Source of the DNA: Tsuneonella litorea
GTDB lineage: Bacteria; Pseudomonadota; Alphaproteobacteria; Sphingomonadales; Sphingomonadaceae
Length of the DNA: 64,000 bases
Direction: 5' to 3'
Assembly: GCF_025154015.1 (NCBI RefSeq)
Contig: NZ_JAOAMV010000007.1
Coordinates: forward strand, 62,001-126,000
In this document: piece by piece, positions 49,668 through 61,570 of the stretch
Position numbering within the stretch: the first letter of the stretch is position 1
How the letters are laid out: every line of letters begins with the position of its first letter
The notes under the pieces: generated by a model
What the model saw: the letters and a program-made list of their open reading frames with translations, nothing else
What the model was told of the DNA's origin: nothing
The model's database searches: none
Made by a program: the position numbers and the translations under genes

Positions 49668-50180
49668 ATGCGCCTCGCAACTGCCCTTCCGCTCGCCGCG
49701 CCGCTTGCCCTTGCGCTCGCGGCGTGCGGCGACACCGCGCCCGCCGACACGGCCGATACCGACACCGCGGGCGTCGACGTCAATCTGCCGCAGGTCGATC
49801 CGCGGTTCCCCTCAGTCGCCCCGGATGCGCGCACCAGCGTCAACTACGCGGGCACCTATGCCCAGCCGGTTGGCGGCGGCGAGCGCGCGATCACGCTGCG
49901 GACCGACGGCACCTACGTCATGCGCGATCCCGACGGGACCGAGACGAGCGGCACCTACAACTGGTACGACGACAACAGCCGCATCCTGATCAAGGCTGGC
50001 GGCGAGAACCAGGTCTACGCGATCGCCGACGGCGCGCTGTACCGGATGCCCGACGAGAACGCCTCGACCACCGGGACGATGACCGAGGCGCAGACCTATC
50101 GCCGGGTGATCGGGCCGGGCGGTCCGATGGGCGCGAGCGGTAGCGCGAAGGCCGGCGACGCGTCAGGAACCACGCAATAG
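49668..50180 (+). CDS. Hypothetical lipoprotein
   Basis: 170 residues. The lipobox LALAAC places the acylated Cys at residue 20. An Asp/Thr-rich linker is followed by a small beta domain (NYAGTYAQPVGGGERAITLRTDGTYVMRDPDGTETSGTYNWYDDNSRILIKAGG) that resembles the repeated strand pattern of NlpE-like lipoproteins (GTYxG...LTLxxDGTY). A Gly/Ser/Ala-rich tail ends it. GGAGAG precedes the ATG. Probably outer-membrane anchored, facing the periplasm; function unknown. Confidence 0.75.
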   Translation: MRLATALPLAAPLALALAACGDTAPADTADTDTAGVDVNLPQVDPRFPSVAPDARTSVNYAGTYAQPVGGGERAITLRTDGTYVMRDPDGTETSGTYNWYDDNSRILIKAGGENQVYAIADGALYRMPDENASTTGTMTEAQTYRRVIGPGGPMGASGSAKAGDASGTTQ

Positions 50181-50238
50181 CCCCTTCAAACCGTCCACCC
50201 GCTCGCCTACAATCGCAGGATCGTACGGGAGTTTGGCA

Positions 50239-50871
50239 ATGGGCGGCAGCGGGATCGATCCCGAAAGCGAGAGGGACCGGCTGGTCCGCACCGCTATGCG
50301 CATGATCGAGGAGCGCGGCGACGAGGTGACCCGGACCGCGCTGGCGGCGGGCGCAGGCGTTCCGCGTGCCCGGATCGAGGCGTTGTTTCCCGAGGAAACC
50401 GACCTGTTCGACGCGATCGTCGAACGCTGGTTCGTCGATCACGTCGCGATCATGGAAGACGTGCTGGCGAGCGACCTGCCGCCCAATCGCAAGATGTACG
50501 AATTCTTCGTCCGCCGCTTTCGCCTCCAGCGCGAGCGGTTCCGGGCCGACCCGGCGGCGTTCAAGGTCTATTGCGAACTCGGCGCCGCGCATTTCGAGCG
50601 CGTGCGCAGCTATGTCGACCTGGCCGACCACTACCTGTGCGAGCTGATCGCGCAGGCCCAGGCGGAGGGCGCTTTCGAGGGGCTGGCAATCGACGACGCG
50701 TTGAGCCTGATCAACCAGATGGTGCTGCCCTACACGATGGCCGACGTCCTCACCTACATGGAGCCCCGGCTCAGCGAGGAGAAGCTCGCCAAGATCGTCG
50801 ACACGCTGTTCGCCGGGCTCAGCGCGGTCGACGGTGGCGCTCGCGGGATCAAGGGCCTGCGCGCGGCCTAG
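50239..50871 (+). CDS. TetR family transcriptional regulator
   Basis: 210 residues. The N-terminal helix-turn-helix is at about 14-60 (RLVRTAMRMIEERGDEVTRTALAAGAGVPRARIEALFPEETDLFDAIVERW). It follows the TetR layout, although the recognition-helix residues differ from consensus. The C-terminal half is helical with PAAFKVYCELGAAHFERVRSYVDLADHYLCELI. The ATG at 50239 has GGGAG 8 bases upstream. Its target is unclear: it lies between a lipoprotein gene and a convergent nucleotidase gene. Confidence 0.82.
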   Translation: MGGSGIDPESERDRLVRTAMRMIEERGDEVTRTALAAGAGVPRARIEALFPEETDLFDAIVERWFVDHVAIMEDVLASDLPPNRKMYEFFVRRFRLQRERFRADPAAFKVYCELGAAHFERVRSYVDLADHYLCELIAQAQAEGAFEGLAIDDALSLINQMVLPYTMADVLTYMEPRLSEEKLAKIVDTLFAGLSAVDGGARGIKGLRAA

Positions 50872-50883
50872 CGGCTTTCGCCG

Positions 50884-52662
50884 TCAGTTCGGCGTGACGT
50901 CGACGTTGCGGTTTTCATCCGGCACGCGGCGCGCAGGCTTCGAGGCGATCCAGCCTTGCAGCGCCTCGACATCGACCGCGCCGCGGACCGCGTCGCGCCC
51001 ATTGGCGAACAGGGTGAAGCTGTCGCCCCCCTGGGCGAGGAAGTTGCTCACCGTCACGCGATAGGTCGCCGCCGGATCGACCGGCTTGCCGTTCAGCGTC
51101 ATCCCCACGATCCGCTGCCCGATCGGCCGCGACAGGTCGTAGCGATAGGCGAAACCCTGCGACGGGGTCAGTGCCTGCAGCGGGGCCTGATCGTCAAAAC
51201 CCTGTTCCAGCACCGCCTTCAGTTCCGCTCCGGTCAGGCTGAATGTCACCAGTTCGTTGTTGAACGGCTGAATCTGGTAGAGCTGGGCGAAGGTCAGCGC
51301 CCCGTCGGCGTCGGGATCGAGGACGTGGGGCGCGCGAATCCCGAACGGGTTCATGAACGCGATCTGCGCTCCTGCGCCGCGGGTCGCCGCCAGCTGGGCG
51401 TCGGCGATGAGGTTGCCCAGCGCCCCGCCCTCGCGCGAGGCGTCGCCGCCGGCGCGCGTCGCCGGACCAGCGAGCCAGCCGACCTTGCGGGCCGAAAACG
51501 ATTTCGATGCTTCGACGAACCTGGCGACATAGGCGGCCACGTCGGGGCGTGGCTCGAACCGCGGAACGAGATCGGTATTGCCGCGAACGCCGCTCGTGGC
51601 GGTGTAGGGCACGCTCTGCACGATCACGTTGGCCGCCTTCTTGGCGACCACGCGGCTCGCGACGGGATCGATCGTGAGGGTAATGTCGGTCACGAGCGTG
51701 CCGTAGACCCCCGCGCTCGTCAGCAGGAGCGGACTCGAGCGGCCCGGCAGGTCGCGCTCGCAGACGTAGGCCCAGTGCGTGTGTCCCGAGACCACCACGT
51801 CCACCTTGGGCGAGACCCGGTCGAGGATCGGCAGGATCTCGCCGGCCAGCCCGTCGCAGCCCTGCGGGTCGGGATCGCCGGACGTGCGCCCGCCCTGGTG
51901 CACCAGCACGACCACCGCGTCCGCGCCGCCCGCGCGCAGCGAGTCGGCCGCGCGGTTGATCGCATCGGCCTCGTCGTCGAAGGTCAGGCCGGCGACAGCC
52001 TCCGGCAGGACGAGCCCGGGCGTGCCCTTGAGGGTCAGGCCAACGAAACCGACGGTCACCGCGCCTGCGCCCGTGCCGAACGTGCGCGTGCCGGTGGCAG
52101 GAAACAGCGTTTCGCCGCTTTCGGTCGTGACATTGGCGGCAAGGTAACGAAAACGCGCGCCGGCGAAGGGTTCGACCGCGCACGGCTCGCGCCGGGTGTG
52201 CTTGTCGCAGCCGCCGGTCTGCAGGCGCAGAAGCTCGGCACGCCCGCGATCGAATTCGTGGTTGCCGACCGCGTTGAAGTCGAGCCCGATCAGGTTCATC
52301 GCGCCGACCGCCGGTTCGTCGAGAAAGAGCGACGAGGCGAACTGCGAGGCGCTGGTGAGATCGCCCGCCGATACGGTGACCGAGTGGCGATGGCCCGCGC
52401 GCAGCGCGTCGACGGCCGAGGCGAGCCAGGCAGCCCCGCCTGCCGGCACGCCGAAGGTATTTCCGTCAGGGGCCGGCATGAAGACCGACTGGCGCGGCGG
52501 CTCGATTGCGCCGTGGAAGTCATTGATCGCTAGGATTCCGACCTCGACCGGCGGGGGCGGAGCGGCGGGAACCGTTGCGCAGGCGGCCAGCGCAGCGAAC
52601 AGGCCCGCGACGATTGCGCGAGCGGGGCGGAGAGCGAGGGGCGATCGGGGAATGTGCGACAT
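50884..52662 (-). CDS. 5'-nucleotidase / metallophosphatase lipoprotein (UshA family)
   Basis: Periplasmic or outer-membrane-anchored phosphoesterase of 592 residues. The lipobox ALAAC puts the lipid-bearing Cys at 28. The calcineurin-like metal site is seen as ILAINDFHG, SAGDL, VGNHEFDRG and VVSGHTHWAY. The C-terminal 5'-nucleotidase substrate domain has FMNPFGIRAP and QPFNNELVTFSLTGAELKAVLEQG. It probably cleaves extracellular nucleotides to nucleoside and phosphate. No Pho box was seen upstream, unlike the phosphate genes at 23-25 kb. Confidence 0.92.
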   Translation of the reverse strand: MSHIPRSPLALRPARAIVAGLFAALAACATVPAAPPPPVEVGILAINDFHGAIEPPRQSVFMPAPDGNTFGVPAGGAAWLASAVDALRAGHRHSVTVSAGDLTSASQFASSLFLDEPAVGAMNLIGLDFNAVGNHEFDRGRAELLRLQTGGCDKHTRREPCAVEPFAGARFRYLAANVTTESGETLFPATGTRTFGTGAGAVTVGFVGLTLKGTPGLVLPEAVAGLTFDDEADAINRAADSLRAGGADAVVVLVHQGGRTSGDPDPQGCDGLAGEILPILDRVSPKVDVVVSGHTHWAYVCERDLPGRSSPLLLTSAGVYGTLVTDITLTIDPVASRVVAKKAANVIVQSVPYTATSGVRGNTDLVPRFEPRPDVAAYVARFVEASKSFSARKVGWLAGPATRAGGDASREGGALGNLIADAQLAATRGAGAQIAFMNPFGIRAPHVLDPDADGALTFAQLYQIQPFNNELVTFSLTGAELKAVLEQGFDDQAPLQALTPSQGFAYRYDLSRPIGQRIVGMTLNGKPVDPAATYRVTVSNFLAQGGDSFTLFANGRDAVRGAVDVEALQGWIASKPARRVPDENRNVDVTPN

Positions 52663-52784
52663 GGCCCGCGAATGCCCGTGAGCGAGCCCCTTCGCAAGCG
52701 GATGTTATTCGACCGGCAGGTGGAACGTTCGGGGCCTGACTCTTGTTAGTCTTCCGCCGGCATATTCCGGAGAAGGGACAAGAA

Positions 52785-52877
52785 ATGTACGCCGACACGC
52801 TCGTCATTGCCGCGCTTTTCGCGCTGGTGCTGGCGGTCGGCGCGATTCTTTTTGTGCTCTTTCGCGGCCGCCGCTGA
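52785..52877 (+). CDS. Small single-span membrane peptide (30 aa)
   Basis: A 30-codon frame starting ATG at 52785 with GAAGGGAC about 7 bases upstream. The peptide is a short polar start (MYADT), about 20 hydrophobic residues (LVIAALFALVLAVGAILFVLF) and a basic end RGRR, a textbook single membrane span with a cytoplasmic positive tail. It stands between divergent-facing UshA-like gene and gyrB's 3' end, with room for its own promoter. No family recognised. Confidence 0.55.
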   Translation: MYADTLVIAALFALVLAVGAILFVLFRGRR

Positions 52878-52901
52878 CCGGGCGTTCGTGCGCCGGGGGG
52901 A

Positions 52902-57130
<4,229 letters not shown>

Positions 57131-57141
57131 GGGGCCATGCC

Positions 57142-57579
57142 GTGATCACGTCCAGACCGTCAGACCTGTTCATCGTCACTGCCGCTTGCGCGGTGCTGTC
57201 CGCCTGTTCGCTGCCGCGCGATCCAAGCGGGACGCAGGACCGGGTCGAGCGCAGCGGCACCCTGCGGTTGGGGATCGTCGAAGGCGCCAGTATCGATCCG
57301 CCCAGCCGCCAGACTCTCGCCCGGCTCACCGAGCGGACCGGTGCCCGGCCGGAAATTGTCAGGGGTGACAGCGAGGCGCTGCTCACGCAGCTCAAGCGGG
57401 GCAAACTCGATCTCGTCTACGGCGAGTTTGCGCAATCTTCGCCGTGGAGCAAGGAGGTGCACTTCTCCACCGCGCAGGGCGCAGTGGGCAAGGTGCCCAA
57501 GGGTGTGCCTGCCCCGCGCTTCGCGGCGATGAACGGCGAGAACGGCTGGATCATGGCGGTCGGGGAGGCGAGCCGGTGA
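57142..57579 (+). CDS. Short solute-binding-protein-like lipoprotein
   Basis: 145 residues. The lipobox AVLSAC puts the lipid-bearing Cys at 22. The mature part begins RVERSGTLRLGIVEG, the usual opening of family 3 periplasmic binding proteins. A second segment, ERTGARPEIVRGDSEALLTQLKRGKLDLVYGEF, matches their first lobe. It stops after about 120 mature residues, half the normal length, so it is a natural one-lobe version or a truncation. No frame break is visible. GTG start with GGGGG upstream. Coupled by a GTGA overlap to the CDF-like transporter. Confidence 0.65.
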   Translation: MITSRPSDLFIVTAACAVLSACSLPRDPSGTQDRVERSGTLRLGIVEGASIDPPSRQTLARLTERTGARPEIVRGDSEALLTQLKRGKLDLVYGEFAQSSPWSKEVHFSTAQGAVGKVPKGVPAPRFAAMNGENGWIMAVGEASR

Positions 57580-58502
57580 GCGAACTGCCCAGCCCGATCA
57601 GGCAGGACTTCAGGAACGCCAAGCGGCTCGAGTGGTGGACCCTCGGGTGGATGAGCACCGTGGTCGTCATCATGTATCTGACGATGGGCGCCAGCCAGGC
57701 GATGAAGACTGCCTTCTTCGAGGACATCCTCGGCCTCATTCCGGCGATCACCTTCCTCGTCTCCGCGCACCTCGAGCCGCGCGCGCCAACCCGCAAGTTT
57801 CCCTTCGGCTACCTGCGGGCCAATTCGTTGGCCTTCTTCGCGTCGGCCGTGGTGCTGTGCTTCATGGGCATCTACCTGATCTGGACGAACGGGACGGGCC
57901 TGATGAAGGCGGAGCACCCGACCATCCCCCCGGTCACGTTCTTCGGCGAAACCTTCTGGCTCGGCTGGCTGATGATCGCGGCGCTGGCCTACTCGATCGT
58001 TCCCCCGGTAATCCTCGGGCGGCTCAAGCAACCCATTGCCAGGCGTTTGCGCGACAAGGTGCTGTTCACCGATTCGCTGATGCAGAAGGCCGACTGGCAG
58101 ACCGGCGCGGCCGGTATCGCCGGAATTGCGGGCATCGCGCTGGGGCTGTGGTGGGCCGACAGCCTGGCCGCGCTCCTGATCGCGATCGGGATCCTCAAGG
58201 ACGGCATCGACGCGACGCGAAGCGCGTCGGCCGAACTCGTCGATGGCGCACCCCGCCGGCTCGAAGGCAATGGCCTGTCCGAAGAGGCCGTGCGGCTGCA
58301 GGACCGGCTGGAGAAGCACTGGCCGGATGGCACGGTGCGGATCCGCGAATCGGGCCGGTACCTGTTCGCCACGGTCGACGGGGTGGTGACGCCCGGTGAC
58401 ATCCCGTCGAACGAGGAGCTGATGGGCGACGATCCGACATGGCGGCTCGGCAGGTTGTCGTTCACGCCGCCGGGCAAGCAGGAGCCGGGGTCGGGCTGGT
58501 AG
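57576..58502 (+). CDS. CDF-like cation transporter
   Basis: 308 residues with about five or six membrane helices. The family shape is visible: EDILGLIPAITFLVSAHLEPRAPTRKFPFGYLRANSLAFFASAVVL covers helices 2-3, and DSLMQKADWQTGAAGIAGIAGIALGLWWADSLAALLIAIGILKDGI covers helices 5-6. Aligned by eye to YiiP, the transport site D45/D49/H153/D157 reads roughly Ala/Asp/Met/Asp, so only half the zinc ligands remain. It may move another ion or work as a sensor. The C-terminal domain is short and soluble. GTG start overlapping the lipoprotein stop; GGGGAGG upstream. Confidence 0.75.
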   Translation: MSELPSPIRQDFRNAKRLEWWTLGWMSTVVVIMYLTMGASQAMKTAFFEDILGLIPAITFLVSAHLEPRAPTRKFPFGYLRANSLAFFASAVVLCFMGIYLIWTNGTGLMKAEHPTIPPVTFFGETFWLGWLMIAALAYSIVPPVILGRLKQPIARRLRDKVLFTDSLMQKADWQTGAAGIAGIAGIALGLWWADSLAALLIAIGILKDGIDATRSASAELVDGAPRRLEGNGLSEEAVRLQDRLEKHWPDGTVRIRESGRYLFATVDGVVTPGDIPSNEELMGDDPTWRLGRLSFTPPGKQEPGSGW

Positions 58503-58524
58503 CCGGCCGGGCCGGAAGGGATGC

Positions 58525-59352
58525 CTATCGGGCCGGCCGAGCGAGGTCGAACAGGTCCTCACCCGCCGCAGGGTCGAGCGCGGGCCGGAAGTGGACACCG
58601 TCCTTCCACACGCTCGACCCGAACAGCGCGGGGAGCGCGGCGCGGCTGGCCGCGTCGTACTGACTCGCGTGGCACTCGAACGCGCGGGCCGCTGCCGCGA
58701 GGTCGCCAGCCGTGAAGCGAGAACGGACGGTCAGCAGGTCGGGCGCGGTTTCGGCCCAGCCCATCGCCGCGATCTGCGGCTGGTCGGGCAGCGAGCCGCG
58801 CTCCATCGCGGCATAGAGCAGCAGGGGACGGCGATCCGCGCCGGCGACGACCTGCGTCACGACCGCGGTGACCAGCCGGTGATCGGGATGGCCGTATCCC
58901 CCGTCCGGCCCCCAGGTGATGACGATGTCCGGGCGCTCGTCCGCAAGCGTCGCGGCCAGGCTGTCGCGCAGGCGGCCCAGGGTGCCGGCGGGCGGGCGGA
59001 CGATCTCGCCGAGCTTGCCGTCGCCGAAATCGTAGAGGATCGGGTCGGCGGCCCCCAGCGCGCGGCTGGCGCAGACCGCCTCCTCGGTGCGGCGTGCGGC
59101 GATCGCCGGACCGGGCGCGAGCGTCGTTTCCGGGGCCGAGGCGTCTCCGCGCGTGGCATAGACGATCCGCACGCGCGCGCCGCGCCGCGCGGCGTTGGCG
59201 AGCGCCGGAGACACGACGCTCTCGTCGTCCGGGTGGGCGAACACGGCGAGGATGCGCGGCGTCGCCGTGCGCGCCGCGGGCGCCGAGGCCGGGCCCGGCG
59301 GCGCGGAGGCGGCGCAGCCGGCCAGGAGGGGAAGCAGGAAAAGGGTTCTCAT
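58525..59352 (-). CDS. PIG-L family deacetylase lipoprotein
   Basis: 275 residues. The lipobox LLAGC puts the lipid-bearing Cys at 13. The zinc-site motif AHPDDE is at 39-44 and the second motif GYGHPDHRLVT in the middle, both diagnostic of LmbE/PIG-L N-deacetylases acting on N-acetylglucosaminyl substrates. The lipid anchor places it in the periplasm. Substrate unknown; relatives include MshB and BshB, but these are cytosolic. Convergent with the CDF-like gene, divergent from the ligase at 59429. Confidence 0.88.
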   Translation of the reverse strand: MRTLFLLPLLAGCAASAPPGPASAPAARTATPRILAVFAHPDDESVVSPALANAARRGARVRIVYATRGDASAPETTLAPGPAIAARRTEEAVCASRALGAADPILYDFGDGKLGEIVRPPAGTLGRLRDSLAATLADERPDIVITWGPDGGYGHPDHRLVTAVVTQVVAGADRRPLLLYAAMERGSLPDQPQIAAMGWAETAPDLLTVRSRFTAGDLAAAARAFECHASQYDAASRAALPALFGSSVWKDGVHFRPALDPAAGEDLFDLARPAR

Positions 59353-59428
59353 GGCCCTGACCTAGACCCGTGTCCTGCCGCTCGCAAAGCCCCTTGTCAG
59401 CCCGTCCCGCGCGGCTAGCGTACCGCGG

Positions 59429-60991
59429 ATGACGAAACAGGACATCGCCGCCCGCCTCGCCGAACCGTTCGGCGCATTCTTGAAGGTGCTCGCTGACTGG
59501 GCGGCCGTCCAGCCGGACAAGCCCGCGCTGCGCGACGAAGGCGGCGAGCTAGCGTGGTCCGAACTCGACGAGCGGATCGAGCGGATCGCCGCGCGGCTGC
59601 AGGCCGATGGACTCGAGCAGGGCCAGTCGGTGGCGATACTGGGCACGTCGACGATCGCCTACGCGCTGGTCTTTCTCGCCGCGGTCCGCGCTGGCGGGGT
59701 CGCCGCGCCGCTGACGACCAGCGCGACCGCCGATCAGCTCGCCGCCATGGCCGCCGACAGCGGCGCAGCCCACATCTTCATCGACCGAGCCAAGCTGGGC
59801 GAACTGGGCGAAGACTGCTTTGCGGGCCTGTCGAAGATCGTGCTCGACGAGGATCTCGCCGAATGGATGGCGCCAGCGGGCACGCGTGCCGCGCCGGCCG
59901 AGCCGGGCCCCGAGGACCCGTTCAACATCATCTATTCGTCAGGCACGACCGGGATGCCCAAGGGGATCGTGCAGTCACACCAGATGCGCTGGCGCCAGTT
60001 CGCGCGGACCGCGTCGAGCCTGCTCGAAGCGGGCGCCGAGGTCGTCAGCCTCGCCTCCACGCCGCTCTATTCGAACACGACGATGGTCGCCTTCCTCGCC
60101 CCGCTGCTTGCAGGGGGCACCGTGCGGATCATCGGCAAGTTCGACTGCGGCCGGTGGCTCGCCCATGCCGAGGCCGACCGGACGACGATGACGATGCTCG
60201 TTCCCGTCCAGTACCAGCGGTTGATGGACTATCCCGATTTCGACCGGTTCGACCTGTCGGCGCTGCAGCTGAAGTACTGCACCTCGGCGCCGTTTTCCGC
60301 CGAGCTCAAGCGCGAGGTGCTCGCGCGGATGCCCGGCGCGCTGATCGAGATCTACTCGATGACCGAGGGCGGAGTGGTCTGCCTGCTGCCCGCGCACGAG
60401 TTTCCGGACAAACTGCACACCGTCGGCCGGCCCGCGCCGGGCAGCGAGCTCAAGGTTCTCGACGACGACGACAACGAGGTTCCCGCCGGCACCGCAGGGC
60501 ACCTCGTCGGCCGGTCGGGGACGATGATGTCGGGCTATCGCAACCAGGCCGAGAAGACCCGCGAAGGATACTGGACCGATCCGGCCACGGGCGAGACCTG
60601 GCAGCGGATGGGCGACATCGGGCGGATCGACGGCGATGGCTTCGTCGAACTCGTCGGGCGCGCCAAGGACATGATCATATCTGGCGGCTTCAACATCTAC
60701 CCGGCCGATCTCGAGGCGGCGCTCGAAGCCGACCCACGGGTGGCGGAAGCGGCGGTTGTCGGGGTGCCGAGCCGGGCCTGGGGCGAGACGCCGGTGGGCT
60801 TCGTCCGGCTGGCGCGCGGGTTCGACCAGCGCCACCTGCCCGCGATCCTGGCCGAGACCAACGGCAAGCTGGGCAAGACCCAGCGGCTGGCGGCGCTTCA
60901 CGCGATCGACGAAATGCCGCGCAGCCACCTCGGCAAGCTGCTCAAGAGCGACCTGCGCGAAATGGCCGCGGACATGGAACAACCGGCCTAG
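59429..60991 (+). CDS. AMP-dependent acyl-CoA ligase / synthetase
   Basis: 520 residues: P-loop IIYSSGTTGMPKG, the region around YCTSAPFSAELKREVL, adenine motif EIYSMTEGG, hinge GDIGRIDGDGFVELVGRAKDMIISGGFNIYPADLE and catalytic Lys in PRSHLGKLLKSDL. The C-terminal half is well conserved; the acid-binding pocket is not assignable, so fatty or aromatic acid are both possible. A second, only distantly similar ligase lies at 35569. The interval after its stop (60992-61570) holds only a small minus-strand peptide gene. Confidence 0.9.
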   Translation: MTKQDIAARLAEPFGAFLKVLADWAAVQPDKPALRDEGGELAWSELDERIERIAARLQADGLEQGQSVAILGTSTIAYALVFLAAVRAGGVAAPLTTSATADQLAAMAADSGAAHIFIDRAKLGELGEDCFAGLSKIVLDEDLAEWMAPAGTRAAPAEPGPEDPFNIIYSSGTTGMPKGIVQSHQMRWRQFARTASSLLEAGAEVVSLASTPLYSNTTMVAFLAPLLAGGTVRIIGKFDCGRWLAHAEADRTTMTMLVPVQYQRLMDYPDFDRFDLSALQLKYCTSAPFSAELKREVLARMPGALIEIYSMTEGGVVCLLPAHEFPDKLHTVGRPAPGSELKVLDDDDNEVPAGTAGHLVGRSGTMMSGYRNQAEKTREGYWTDPATGETWQRMGDIGRIDGDGFVELVGRAKDMIISGGFNIYPADLEAALEADPRVAEAAVVGVPSRAWGETPVGFVRLARGFDQRHLPAILAETNGKLGKTQRLAALHAIDEMPRSHLGKLLKSDLREMAADMEQPA

Positions 60992-61076
60992 CCGGGTCGA
61001 GGACGTTCACCCGGGGCGGGTCACACGGCCCTTGTGTAAGCGGCCTTCGTTCGCAGCCCTGCGCGTGCAGCCTGCC

Positions 61077-61157
61077 TCAGGCGATGGTCGCGCCCAGGGT
61101 GAGGGTGCTGATCGCGCTGGCGGTCAGGAAGGCGAGAAGGTGGACGAGGATACGCAT
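61077..61157 (-). CDS. Small hydrophobic peptide (26 aa)
   Basis: A 26-codon frame on the minus strand, ATG at 61157, with GGAG 7 bases upstream. The sequence MRILVHLLAFLTASAISTL... is one hydrophobic segment with a single basic start, compatible with a membrane peptide. A plausible promoter (TTGTCA, 18 bp, TAATCT) lies upstream at 61217-61246. No family recognised; the conservation needed to prove it cannot be tested here. Confidence 0.45.
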   Translation of the reverse strand: MRILVHLLAFLTASAISTLTLGATIA

Positions 61158-61216
61158 CGAAAATCTCCGGATGAAAACGGCCGGCCCGCCTCGGGCTGAC
61201 CCATGCCGGCGAAATA

Positions 61217-61246
61217 AGATTACGAGCGACTTTCCACTAATGACAA
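61217..61246 (-). promoter_or_regulatory. Candidate promoter for small peptide gene
   Basis: On the minus strand TTGTCA (61246-61241), an 18-bp spacer and TAATCT (61222-61217), in a locally AT-rich patch 60 bp before the 26-codon gene. Around it, 60992-61570 shows no other supportable gene; 61260-61480 is extremely G-rich and purine-rich on the plus strand. Confidence 0.35.
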
Positions 61247-61570
61247 GAAGTGGACGTGAGTTGCGTTTCGCTCACTGGTGCCGGGAGAGGAGAGCTCGCG
61301 GTCGTGACGCGACGGGCCGGGCGATCGGCAGAGGATGCGGCGGAGGTGGAAAGACGGGGCGGCGGCTGGGAGGGAGAGGAGATGCCGCCGCCCCGCTTTC
61401 TGTTCGCGGCCGCCGCTGGGGGCGGGGGCGAAGGTGCCTCTGGACCCGGGGGGACGTGGTCGGAGGCACGCACCGGGAAGCCGTTTTTCTTGGGGAGAGG
61501 ACTGGCTTCGTCCGGTTCGGCGGCGGAAATAATGTTACGCGCCGGTTTTCACAAATGAGAAAACTGCGCG

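Noticed and set aside
61250-61558. A 102-codon plus-strand frame (and a 78-codon minus-strand one at 61237-61473) in the long gap
   Set aside because: Low-complexity Gly/Pro/Ser-rich products, no ribosome-binding site, no secretion or domain signal; explained by base composition.
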